Assembly: GCA_036397455.1 (NCBI GenBank)
Contig: DASWIX010000042.1
Span: 62,001-126,000 of the forward strand
Length of the DNA stretch: 64,000 nucleotides
From: JADFNB01 sp036397455
GTDB lineage: Bacteria > Gemmatimonadota > Gemmatimonadetes > Gemmatimonadales > GWC2-71-9
Reading direction: 5' to 3'
This document shows positions 55,903-64,000 of this stretch, piece after piece (the stretch's first letter is position 1; each line of letters begins with the position of its first letter). A program made the position numbers and the translations under genes. Under the pieces are notes generated by a model, which did no database searches, was not told where the DNA came from, and saw only the letters and a program-made list of their open reading frames with translations.

Positions 55903-58434
55903 CTAGACGTCCATTTCCCGCTGATCGCGACCCTCGACCACGACTTCCGGTCCTTCGTCGTCCTCGCCACCCTCGCCGCCGTTTTCCCCATTCCCGTTTA
56001 CGTCCTCCCGAACCACGCGCGTGACGTCAACCACGGTATCCCCGGGATCGGGCGTCATGACCTTGACACCCTGCGTGTTCCGTCCGATCACGCGTATCCC
56101 GTCCACCGGAAGCCGGATGATCACCCCGTGCCGCGTGATCATCATGAGTTCGTCCTCCGGGAGCACCTCCTTGAGGGCCACGATATCGCCGGTGCGGTCG
56201 GTCCGTTTCAGCGTGATGATTCCCTTGCCACCCCGCTTCTGGACCCGGTACTCGCCCAACTCGGAGCGTTTGCCCAAACCCTTCTCACTCACCACAAGCA
56301 ACGTGGCGTCCCGCCGCACGACGACCATGCCAATGACTCGATCCCGGTCGCCAAGCACGATCCCCCGAACGCCGGTCGTCGCGCGACCCATCTCCCGCGC
56401 ATCCTTCTCGTGGAACCGGATGCTCATGCCCTTGTTCGTGGCAAGGATGATGTCGTTCGTCCCGTCGGTCACCTGCACGTCGATGAGTTCGTCCCCGTCA
56501 ACGACGTTGATGGCGTTGATCCCGTTGGCCCGCGGGTTCCCATAGGCGGACAGCGCCGTCTTCTTCACGGTGCCACGCGCCGTGGCAAACATCAGGAAGT
56601 GCGTATCCGTGAACTCCCGCACGCCCACGAACGCGGTAATTCGCTCGTCCGGTTTGATCCCCACGAGATTGACGATCGGCTTCCCGCGGGCGGCGCGGCC
56701 TCCCTGTGGGATGTCGTACACTCTGAGCCAGTAGACCTGTCCGGCTTGCGTGAACACCAGCACGTAGTCGTGCGTCGACGCAATGAACAGGTGCTCCACC
56801 CAGTCGTCTTCTTTCGTCCCCATGCCGGCCAGCCCTCGGCCGCCGCGTCGCTGTCGACGGTAGGTACCAACCGGAATCCGCTTGATGTAGCCCGCGTGCG
56901 AGATCGTGATCACCATGTCCTCCTCGGCGATCAGGTCCTCGATGGCGAAGTCGCCTTGATCAGCCACGATCTCGGTGCGCCGTTCATCACCGAACTTCTC
57001 CTCCAATTCCTTCAGCTCGTCCTTCAGGATGGTCATGCGCGTTTCCTGCGACCCGAGGATCTCCCGCAGCGACCCGATGAGGGTCCTCACCTCGGCGATT
57101 TCCTCTTCGAGCTTACCGATCTCCAGCGCGGTCAGGCGGGCGAGGCGCATGTTCAGAATCGCTTCGCTCTGCTTCTCGGACAGGCCGAATTGCTTGCGCA
57201 GCGATGCGTCGGCCGAGGGCACGTCCTTGGCCCCTCGAATGATCTTGATCACCTCGTCGATGTTGTCGACGGCGATCTTGAGTCCCTCGAGGATGTGCTC
57301 GCGGGCTTCCGCCTGGGCGAGGTCGAACTCCGCCCGCTTGGTGATCACCACGTGCCGGTGATCGACGAAATGCTGGAGCATCTCCTTCAGCCCCATCACC
57401 TTCGGGACGCCATCCACCAACGCCAGCATGATGGCGCCGAACGTGGCCTGCATCTGCGTCCGCTTGAACAGTTGATTCAACACGACCTCGGGGTTGGCAT
57501 CCCGCTTCAATTCGATGACGACGCGCATCCCGTCGCGATCGGATTCATCCCGCAAGTCGGATATTTCGGTAATCCGCTTGCTGCGCACGAGCTCCGCGAT
57601 CTGCTCGATGAGTCGTGACTTGTTGACCTGGAAGGGAATCTCGGTGACGACGATCTGAGACTTGCCGGTCGATTCGCGTTCCTCGACCTGCGCGCGGGCC
57701 CGCATGATGATGCGCCCGCGACCGGTCTCATAGCATTCAGAGATCCCGTCCTTCCCGTAGATGAACCCGCCGGTCGGGAAGTCCGGACCCTTGATGAACC
57801 GCCGAAGATCCCCGACCGCGCAGTCCGGGTTGTCGACCAGATACCGGGTGGCCGCACCGATCTCCCGCAGGTTGTGCGGAGGGATGTTGGTCGCCATGCC
57901 AACCGCGATCCCGGAAGCGCCGTTGATGAGCAAGTTGGGCACCCGCGCGGGCAGCACGGTCGGTTCCTCGAGCCGGTCATCAAAATTGGCGGTAAAGCGA
58001 ACGGTCTCCTTGTCGATGTCCGCCAACATCTGGATCGCAATGGGTGTGAGACGCGCTTCGGTGTACCGGTACGCCGCCGCCGAATCCCCATCGACCGATC
58101 CGAAGTTCCCCTGGCCATCGACAAGCGGATAGCGCAACGAGAACACCTGCACCATGCGCACCATCGAGTCGTATACCGCGGTGTCACCGTGCGGGTGGTA
58201 CTTGCCGAGCACGTCGCCAACCACCGTGGCCGACTTCTTGTACGGGCGGCCCGGCACCAAGCCCAGTCCGTTCATCGCGTACAGAATCCTCCGATGTACC
58301 GGCTTCAGCCCATCGCGCACGTCAGGGAGCGCGCGCGAGACGATCACGCTCATCGAGTAGTCGATGAACGACTCTTTCATCTCGTCTTGAATCAGCCGGG
58401 GGAGGATGCGTTCGCGTTGATTGGGGGCGGTCAT
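55903..58434 (-). CDS. gyrA: DNA gyrase subunit A
   Basis: The protein has 843 residues. Catalytic Tyr124 in AAAYRYTEAR. QRDR: KYHPHGDTAVYDSMVRM with Thr85 at the place of E. coli Ser83 and Asp89 at Asp87. The breakage-reunion and tower domains are complete (DGLKPVHRRIL, GGFIYGKDGI, ...FQVNKSRLIEQIAELV). The C-terminal propeller has the GyrA-box QRRGGRG, which supports true gyrase rather than topoisomerase IV. The tail is acidic and repetitive (GNGENGGEGGEDDEGPE). It is transcribed alone after a terminator-like leader. gyrB is not in the window. Confidence 0.98.
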   Translation of the reverse strand: MTAPNQRERILPRLIQDEMKESFIDYSMSVIVSRALPDVRDGLKPVHRRILYAMNGLGLVPGRPYKKSATVVGDVLGKYHPHGDTAVYDSMVRMVQVFSLRYPLVDGQGNFGSVDGDSAAAYRYTEARLTPIAIQMLADIDKETVRFTANFDDRLEEPTVLPARVPNLLINGASGIAVGMATNIPPHNLREIGAATRYLVDNPDCAVGDLRRFIKGPDFPTGGFIYGKDGISECYETGRGRIIMRARAQVEERESTGKSQIVVTEIPFQVNKSRLIEQIAELVRSKRITEISDLRDESDRDGMRVVIELKRDANPEVVLNQLFKRTQMQATFGAIMLALVDGVPKVMGLKEMLQHFVDHRHVVITKRAEFDLAQAEAREHILEGLKIAVDNIDEVIKIIRGAKDVPSADASLRKQFGLSEKQSEAILNMRLARLTALEIGKLEEEIAEVRTLIGSLREILGSQETRMTILKDELKELEEKFGDERRTEIVADQGDFAIEDLIAEEDMVITISHAGYIKRIPVGTYRRQRRGGRGLAGMGTKEDDWVEHLFIASTHDYVLVFTQAGQVYWLRVYDIPQGGRAARGKPIVNLVGIKPDERITAFVGVREFTDTHFLMFATARGTVKKTALSAYGNPRANGINAINVVDGDELIDVQVTDGTNDIILATNKGMSIRFHEKDAREMGRATTGVRGIVLGDRDRVIGMVVVRRDATLLVVSEKGLGKRSELGEYRVQKRGGKGIITLKRTDRTGDIVALKEVLPEDELMMITRHGVIIRLPVDGIRVIGRNTQGVKVMTPDPGDTVVDVTRVVREDVNGNGENGGEGGEDDEGPEVVVEGRDQREMDV

Positions 58435-58453
58435 GAGCTAGCCTCGACGTACG

Positions 58454-58478
58454 AAAAAAGGGGCCGAAATGACCCCCT
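58454..58478 (-). terminator. Intrinsic terminator-like hairpin in front of gyrA
   Basis: On the minus strand AGGGG pairs with CCCCT (with two further pairs after a bulged G), followed by six T residues. The T-run ends 20 bases upstream of the gyrA start codon. A TATTAT -10-like box lies upstream at 58495-58490, so the hairpin may sit in the gyrA leader; otherwise it ends the upstream transcript. Confidence 0.6.
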
Positions 58479-58560
58479 GGTGGAGTCCGATAATAATAAC
58501 CCAGAATAGGGGGCCAAAGCAACACCGAAAAGCACTGCCAAGTCCTTTTCAGGTATGGAT

Positions 58561-59564
58561 TTACGGCTCGTTGACCCTCCCCTCATTCACGCCGCGCGCG
58601 ATGCGCGCCTTCACCACGGAGGGCACGCCGAGCTCGTCGACCGTAACGGCCCAAAGCGCCTTCCGCCGCACCACGGGTTGCGGCGAGGCCTCGATACGGA
58701 ACGGCAACCGCATCGCGCCAAGGAACCGTCCCGCCGGATCAAAGATGTCCAGGACGCGACCTTGATCCTCCGCACTGGTAGATGGAATCACCCACAAGGA
58801 CCCGTCGGTCAGCACGAAGAAGTCGACAAGGGCGGGCTTGGAACCCGGAATGCGCGATTCGTCGATCCGGCCACCTTCGTCGACGAACCACGCGATCTCT
58901 TCCAGCGCGGCGCGCCGGTCGGCGCCAGTGACCGGGACCGCGACAGCGGCGCGCTCGATCACCCGCGCGGTGTCGTGGGTCAGCGTGGTCTGGACAAGGC
59001 GATAGGGATCGGTGATCGTGCTCCATAGGTACGAGTGTCGCGGGCTTCGTTGGCCGAATCCCCCGCGACCAGCGCGAAGCGCGAAGGATCGCGCGGTGAT
59101 ACCCGCACCGGGATGAAGTTGAAGAAGCGGCCGCTGGTGTCGAATCCACCGGGCCATCTGGTGGTGAAGAACGTGCCGGGCAGGTAGTGGCCGCCCGCCC
59201 CCTCGCGTCCTATCGTGCGGACGAAGGCGCCTGCCGAGTCGAAGACCCGGGTTTCCTGGGCCTGTCCGTCGAGCACGTACAGCCGGTCCCAGCGGTCGAC
59301 CGCAAGGGCGCGCACCTGTCCGAACGCACCGGGACCGTCACCCTCAACCGCCCCAAGACGCCACTCGATCTCGACCTGCCAGCCCGTCGAATCGCCCCAC
59401 CATCCCTCGGCGGGATTGCTGACCAGGATGGTGCCGTTGGCCAACGTGTCGACCGTGCCGCCCCACTCGGCCGAATCGGATAACTCGCCCGGCGTGCACC
59501 AGGCCAGTAGCACTGGGAAGAGGACGGGGGTGCACGCCCGCCGAGAGCGAAAGGCAAACATCAA
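58561..59564 (-). pseudogene. Broken beta-propeller lipoprotein, paralogue of the next gene
   Basis: Two overlapping frames together resemble the intact protein at 59572-60777. The N-terminal frame (59564 to about 59035) has a signal with lipobox-like W-C, GTVDTLANGTILVSNP and DRLYVLDGQAQETRVFDSAGAFVRTIGREGAGG. The C-terminal frame (about 59045 to 58561) has YLWSTITDPYRLVQTTLTHD, then EEIAWFVDEGGRIDESRIPG and FDPAGRFLGAMRLPF. The reading frame changes near 59040, and the middle propeller blades are shorter than in the paralogue by roughly 100 residues. A decaying tandem duplicate. Confidence 0.7.
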
Positions 59565-59571
59565 CGGTTCC

Positions 59572-60777
59572 TTAGGGCTTCGTTATCCTGGCACGGATCA
59601 CGAACGGCACCTCAAGGTCGTCTTCAGTTGCCCCATAGATCATCCCGTCGCGAAACACGGGAACCGGCCGGCGTGCCAGATCGAACGGGAGCCGGACGCG
59701 CCCCAGATACCGGCCGACCGGATCGAAGACCTCGAAGAGCCGCCGTTCGTCCGCGAGATTCTCAGTGATCGGAAGCACCCAGATGTTCCCCTCATCGTCG
59801 AGGGAGAACTCGCGCGTCGCCGGCTTCTCGCTTGGGAACCGCGACCGGTCGACCTTGCCGCCCTGGCGAATGAACCACTCGAAATTGACCATGGCGGAGT
59901 CCACGTCCGCTTCGGTCACCGGGACCGGGGTGAACGCGCGCGTGATCGTGCGCAGCGTATCGCCCGCCAGCGTCAGTTCGAACAGCTTGTACTCGCCCGT
60001 GAGCATGGCCCAGATCGTGCCCGAGCGCTCGATGTGCCAAGTCAGGCCGGGGCTGAACGGCACGCCGGCCCGCATGTGCCCCTGCTCGTTCCGCACTTCG
60101 AAGTACTCAGCCCGCCCGGGGAAGTCGGGCGGCGTGACGGTGTCCATCGGTTCGAGATCCTGGTCGTACCGCACCAGCCCCATGCGGAACGCCGTTTCGC
60201 CCTGGAGCGGCACCGGGCCGTAGAGGTACCCCTGGTCGTCGATGCGGCCCGGCCACGGGATGATGATGAAGCCGCCGGGGGCCTGATGGCTCCCGACGAA
60301 GGTCCCGGCCGTGTCGAACAACGAGAATCGGTTGTTTTGAGGATCGGCGATCCACAGGTTTCCATCCGCGCCCCAGTCGAGCTTCAGGGCACGCGCGAAC
60401 TCGCCGGGCCCGCCGCCTTCGCGACCCATCGTTCGCACATGGGCGCCGGTCGCATCGAACACGCGTAGCTCCTGCGCCTGCCCCTCCAACACGTAGATCC
60501 GGCCCGCCGGATCGACCTCGAGTGCGGTGATGGAACCGAACAGATCCGGACCCTCGCCGTCGACGATCCCGATCCGAAGCTCCTCCGCCACGGTCCATGC
60601 GTCACCTTCCCGCCAGGCTCCCGTCTCCGGGTTGGTGACGGCAACGGTCCCGCTTTCGAGCGTATCGATCGTGCCGTTCCAGCGGGCGGCGGCGTTGATG
60701 TCACGCGGGCCGCAACCCGCAAGCAGCGGTAACAACCCGGTAGCCACGGCAATGGGAAAAGACAGGAGTCGCGGCAT
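59572..60777 (-). CDS. Six-bladed beta-propeller (NHL-like) lipoprotein
   Basis: The protein has 401 residues from ATG 60777; upstream frame not used because the lipobox L-L-A-G-C (Cys22) is placed correctly from here. Blades are seen as repeated G-R-I-Y-V-L-E-G-Q-A-Q-E-L-R-V-F-D, GADGNLWIADPQNNRFSLFD and DEGNIWVLP motifs, typical of 6-bladed NHL/TolB-like propellers. The family is abundant in Gemmatimonadota exported proteomes; no enzyme residues are known. It has a broken neighbour copy downstream, indicating tandem duplication. Confidence 0.82.
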   Translation of the reverse strand: MPRLLSFPIAVATGLLPLLAGCGPRDINAAARWNGTIDTLESGTVAVTNPETGAWREGDAWTVAEELRIGIVDGEGPDLFGSITALEVDPAGRIYVLEGQAQELRVFDATGAHVRTMGREGGGPGEFARALKLDWGADGNLWIADPQNNRFSLFDTAGTFVGSHQAPGGFIIIPWPGRIDDQGYLYGPVPLQGETAFRMGLVRYDQDLEPMDTVTPPDFPGRAEYFEVRNEQGHMRAGVPFSPGLTWHIERSGTIWAMLTGEYKLFELTLAGDTLRTITRAFTPVPVTEADVDSAMVNFEWFIRQGGKVDRSRFPSEKPATREFSLDDEGNIWVLPITENLADERRLFEVFDPVGRYLGRVRLPFDLARRPVPVFRDGMIYGATEDDLEVPFVIRARITKP

Positions 60778-60844
60778 GACGATCCTCAGAGGTGGCGGTG
60801 GCGGTGACGTGGCGGTTTCCCGTAGGACGCGCAAGACCACTCGA

Positions 60845-60936
60845 TGGTTGCATGATTCACCGGCTGCGGTCTCCGCGTGTTCCTCGGTGAAGACGACGCG
60901 GTACGTGCGTTACAGTATTTGTGGCCGCCCGTATTA
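60845..60936 (-). repeat. Dispersed 3'-end element, copy 2
   Basis: On the minus strand it begins with the stop codon of the RND gene (TAATAC), continues GCGGCCACAAATACTGTAAC, has about 44 variable bases and ends CGGTGAATCATGCAACC. Compared with copy 1 (48726-48814) the order, spacing and stop-codon position are the same. Confidence 0.55.
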
Positions 60937-63900
60937 GCCCGCTCCGGTCGCTTCCACCACACGGCCGCCGTGCCACCCGGTGGACGTGGCCGGTCCGAGC
61001 GTGATCTCCGTCGCCACCCGGCGTCGTTCCGGGCCCCGCTCGAACAGGAAGTACAGCGCCGGGGTCACCGTCAGCACGAAGAGTGTCGAGCTGGCGAGCC
61101 CGCCGATGAGGGCGAAGCCCAGCGCGTTCCAGATGTTCGAATCGGCGTACTCGCTGAACAGGACGAGCGGCAGCAGCCCGAAAATCGTCGTGGCGCTCGT
61201 CATGAGAATGGGCCGGACCCGCTCCAGCGTGCCACGCACGGTCGCGTCTTTGAGCGCCAAGCCCATCTTGCGCCGCAACAGGTTCACGTGGTCGATGAGT
61301 AGGATGGCGTTGTTGACCACGATCCCGCCCATCATGATCACCCCGATGTAGGCCTCGCGGGTGAACGCGGCCTCGGTGTAGAAGAACATCAGAAACACAC
61401 CGACGAGCGCCATGGGGACGGTGAACAACACGCACAGCGGTTGCCGCACCGATTCGAACAGGGCCGCCGTCACCATGAAGATCAGGATTAACGATATGGC
61501 AAGCACGCCGAAGATCTGTTGTTGTTCTTCCGCCGACCAGTTCCATTCCTGTTGGCCCTCGATCGTATACCCCTCGGGGAGATCGGTGGCGGCGATGACG
61601 GCGTCGCGGACGCGGTCACCGAGCTTGGTGGGGCCGCGAAACTCGTAGCTGACGAATCGCTGATACTGCTGGTTTTCCCGTTCGATCCGATTCAACACCT
61701 CGCGCTCGCCCACGATCGCCACGTCACCGAGCCTGACGACCTTGCCCGACCCGGTCTGGAGGAGAAGCTCCGGTACTTCGAGCACGTCGACGTTTTCGTT
61801 GCCCGCCAGCTTGACGTCGAACCGCAACTCGTCGCCGCCGATGCGAATCTGCCCCTGTCGCACCGTCCCCTGCACCGCCGACGCGACCTGATACACCACA
61901 TCCTCGGCGGTGAGGTCGTGCAACCCCAAACGTGCGCGGTCGAGGGTCAGGACGAATTCGCTCGCCTTGTCGCGGGTGAACCAGCCGCCCGCCGAGTTGA
62001 CGTCGACGTCGCGGATGCGCGAGAACCGTCGCAAGCGTCTCCCCATGTCCTCGGCGATGTCACGCACGGCTTCGTAGTTGTAGCCGAGGATCTTGATGGA
62101 GTAGTTGGGCGGTCCCGCTCCACCGCCGTAAAACGACGGACCGTAGCCGTACACGCGTACGTCTGCGCCGCCGAACTGATAGCTGTTTGCCACCATCTGC
62201 TCTTTGATCGCGACCGGGATCTGGGTGTTCTCGAGTTCGTCGGGGAACGTCACCCGCATGGCGGCGTACTGCGGCTGCACCTGGGTGACGAACCGGTCGA
62301 CCTCGGGCGTCTGTTTGAGCTTCTCCTCGAAGAACCGCGCCAATTCATCCGTCCGATCGAGTTCTTCCCCGCGCGGGAGTTGGATAATGACGCTGATGTA
62401 GGTCTGTTGCCCGAACCACGAGCGCCACAGGACGCCGCGCGTGACGTACTTGTCGAACAGGGAGTACGATCCGCCGAGCACGACGAGCGCGACCGCCACG
62501 GTCGATTTCGGAAATCGCAGCGTGACGCTCAGCATGGCCGAGTAAAACCGGATGTAGATCGGGGGCTTCGGCGTGGGCGCCGGCCCAGCCGCCGGGGCAC
62601 GGGCGGCGACCACCGCCCCGCCCGTTTGCCGGAAGACCTTCGTGGCAAGCGCCGGAATGAACGTGAACGCCACAAACAGACTGGCGGCGAGGCTCATGCC
62701 GACGACCATGGCCAGCGGTACGTAATACACCCGCAATTCGCCTTGCAGATAGACGAACGGGATGAACACGATGACCGTCGTCGCCGTCGCCGCCAGGATC
62801 GGGAGGGCCACCTCTCGCGCACCCACGTACGCAGCGTCAACGATGCTCGTGCCGTTTCCGTCGGTCCGGGCTGTCTGCCATTTTCGGTAAATGTTCTCGA
62901 GCACCACGATGGCGTTGTCAACGATCAAGCCGAACCCCATCGCGAGGCCCATAAGTGTGAGTACGTTGAGGGTGTATCCGCCGAAGTAGATCAGATTCAG
63001 CGCAATCAGGATCGAAAACGCGATCGTGGCGAACACGATCCCTGCCGACCGGAACGACCGCAGGAAGACCAACAACACGACGAAGATCACGCCGGCGGCG
63101 ATCAGGGCACGCAGCCGGAGATCGGTGAGTTGCGTCTTGATCGCCTCGCTCTCGTCTTCGTCGATCAACAGGCGCACGCCGGCAGGATGGATTCCCTGGA
63201 GCTGGTCGAGCCGGTTCTTGACGCGATCGGCCACCGCGACGGTGTTGACCCCTGTTTCCTTGTGGATGAGGAAGGCGACCGCCGGTTGCCCGTCGATCCG
63301 GTAATAGGACCGCGCTTCCTCGAAGGTGTCGTGCACCACCGCCACGTCGTTGACGCGAACGATGCGACCGCGGTCGGTCAGGAGCGGCGCGCTGCGGATG
63401 TCGGCGGCGGACTCCATCCGATGCCGGATCGCCAGGGTCCGCAACAGACCGTCGGCTTCCACCGCGCCTGCCTCGCTCACGTATTCGAGTTCCAGGATCT
63501 TGAGCCATACCCACTGCGGATTGAGGCCCAGCGCCAGCACCTTGTTCTCGTCGAGCGAGATCTCGAGGACTCGGCCGCGACCGCCGTACACCTCGACGCC
63601 GGCCACCCCGTCGATCTGGAGCAATTCGGGAACCAGATTGTCGTCGATGTGGGTCCGCAGTGCTTCCAGGGTGTACGGGCCCGTGAGGGTGTATCGGAGA
63701 AACGCGGTTTCCTGCCGCCGGAACTCGTCAGGGACGTACGGCTCCACGCGCGGTCCGGTAATCCCGTTCGGCAGTTGGTCCCGGATCGCCGCGAGCCGTT
63801 CCGAAAGATCGAGGCGCGCAAAGTCCATGTCGGTTTCGCGCTCGAACTCGATGGTGATCTGTGTGCGGGCCTGACCGTACCGCTCGGACGAGACCGACGA

Positions 63901-64000
63901 CACGTCCTGGACCCCGCGAACCTGCTGCACCGTCGCCTCAAGCGGCGCGGTGACGAACGCTTCCATCGATTCCGGCGAGGCACGGCCCCATTCCGCCGAG
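60934..64000 (-). CDS. RND-family efflux transporter, inner-membrane pump (5' end outside window)
   Basis: About 1022 codons are present; the start and TM1 lie beyond the right edge, since the visible part begins with the SAEWGRASPESMEAFVTAPLE segment of the first porter domain. Two repeats of the RND topology are seen: large periplasmic loops and the TM clusters ALIAAGVIFVVLLVFLRSFR, GYTLNVLTLMGLAMGFGLIVDNAIVVLENIYRK, and later QIFGVLAISLILIFMVTAALFES and FTREAYIGVIMMGGIVVNNAILLIDHVNLLRRK. In TM4 the proton-relay pair is Asp-Asn rather than Asp-Asp. HAE-type drug or metabolite exporter. No membrane-fusion protein is visible; it may lie just upstream. Confidence 0.93.
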   Translation of the reverse strand, partial: SAEWGRASPESMEAFVTAPLEATVQQVRGVQDVSSVSSERYGQARTQITIEFERETDMDFARLDLSERLAAIRDQLPNGITGPRVEPYVPDEFRRQETAFLRYTLTGPYTLEALRTHIDDNLVPELLQIDGVAGVEVYGGRGRVLEISLDENKVLALGLNPQWVWLKILELEYVSEAGAVEADGLLRTLAIRHRMESAADIRSAPLLTDRGRIVRVNDVAVVHDTFEEARSYYRIDGQPAVAFLIHKETGVNTVAVADRVKNRLDQLQGIHPAGVRLLIDEDESEAIKTQLTDLRLRALIAAGVIFVVLLVFLRSFRSAGIVFATIAFSILIALNLIYFGGYTLNVLTLMGLAMGFGLIVDNAIVVLENIYRKWQTARTDGNGTSIVDAAYVGAREVALPILAATATTVIVFIPFVYLQGELRVYYVPLAMVVGMSLAASLFVAFTFIPALATKVFRQTGGAVVAARAPAAGPAPTPKPPIYIRFYSAMLSVTLRFPKSTVAVALVVLGGSYSLFDKYVTRGVLWRSWFGQQTYISVIIQLPRGEELDRTDELARFFEEKLKQTPEVDRFVTQVQPQYAAMRVTFPDELENTQIPVAIKEQMVANSYQFGGADVRVYGYGPSFYGGGAGPPNYSIKILGYNYEAVRDIAEDMGRRLRRFSRIRDVDVNSAGGWFTRDKASEFVLTLDRARLGLHDLTAEDVVYQVASAVQGTVRQGQIRIGGDELRFDVKLAGNENVDVLEVPELLLQTGSGKVVRLGDVAIVGEREVLNRIERENQQYQRFVSYEFRGPTKLGDRVRDAVIAATDLPEGYTIEGQQEWNWSAEEQQQIFGVLAISLILIFMVTAALFESVRQPLCVLFTVPMALVGVFLMFFYTEAAFTREAYIGVIMMGGIVVNNAILLIDHVNLLRRKMGLALKDATVRGTLERVRPILMTSATTIFGLLPLVLFSEYADSNIWNALGFALIGGLASSTLFVLTVTPALYFLFERGPERRRVATEITLGPATSTGWHGGRVVEATGAG

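Noticed and set aside
1..64000. CRISPR array, prophage, complete insertion sequence or biosynthetic gene cluster
   Set aside because: No regularly spaced direct repeats, integrase, transposase, capsid, NRPS or PKS genes were found when reading both strands.

Overview
The window is GC-rich and densely coded, and it reads like a chromosome segment of a Gram-negative environmental bacterium. The best guess is Gemmatimonadota. This rests on the mix of exported proteins whose signal peptides end in A-x-A-Q, M14, M19 and DUF5117/DUF4953 metalloproteases, LACTB-like hydrolases, PadR and ArsR regulators, and outer-membrane and RND genes. The assignment is an inference from gene content only. I saw no rRNA, tRNA, CRISPR array or intact insertion sequence.

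Layout. 1-1.9 kb: a RidA-like exported protein (cut by the left edge), an NTF2-like lipoprotein and an M19 dipeptidase, all on the minus strand. 2.1-6.3 kb: an operon with a zinc-ribbon/YggX-like protein followed by the three subunits of a molybdenum hydroxylase. Its FAD subunit carries the extra four-cysteine loop typical of 4-hydroxybenzoyl-CoA reductase. 6.4-9.2 kb: a scarred region with an orphan antitoxin, the first codons of a type III methyltransferase, a 5'-truncated Fic protein and a decayed TPR/FG-GAP gene. 9.3-11.1 kb: a YhhQ transporter and a proline racemase-superfamily enzyme. 11.2-12.1 kb: a lower-GC pair, retropepsin-like protease plus DUF5678 protein. 12.2-18.4 kb: two ArsR/SRPBCC modules, a methyltransferase and a large secreted metalloprotease.

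18.5-25.4 kb: a VOC protein with a probable CTG start, a sodium/alanine symporter, cupin, LACTB-like hydrolase, a DUF1326-DUF2182 pair and a YbaY/YscW lipoprotein. 25.5-29.2 kb: a small exported protein behind a PhoB-box-like promoter, PadR, nadC, nadA and DoxX. 29.3-34.3 kb: M14 peptidase, then an ECF sigma/anti-sigma/PDZ operon. 34.3-46.5 kb: leuS, a chemoreceptor, serA with a class V aminotransferase, glycosyltransferase, Tat-exported glycosylasparaginase, an outer-membrane barrel, thioredoxin and a saccharopine dehydrogenase-like enzyme. 46.6-52.4 kb: TetR, NSS transporter, PQQ-type sugar dehydrogenase, an orphan E1-alpha and an amidohydrolase. 52.4-64 kb: a translationally coupled threonine dehydratase / response-regulator-GGDEF / Ser-Thr kinase operon, gyrA, a broken and an intact beta-propeller lipoprotein, and an RND pump cut by the right edge.

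Functional themes are amino-acid and peptide turnover (dipeptidase, carboxypeptidase, metalloprotease, amidohydrolase, asparaginase, threonine dehydratase, Na+-coupled uptake), NAD and serine biosynthesis, and compact regulation. Regulatory DNA is the most unusual layer: two near-leaderless ArsR promoters with palindromic operators over the start codon, a four-unit 11-bp response-regulator site, terminator-like hairpins directly before nadA and gyrA, hairpin-rich intergenic repeats, and a dispersed element of about 90 bp that begins exactly at the stop codons of two unrelated genes.
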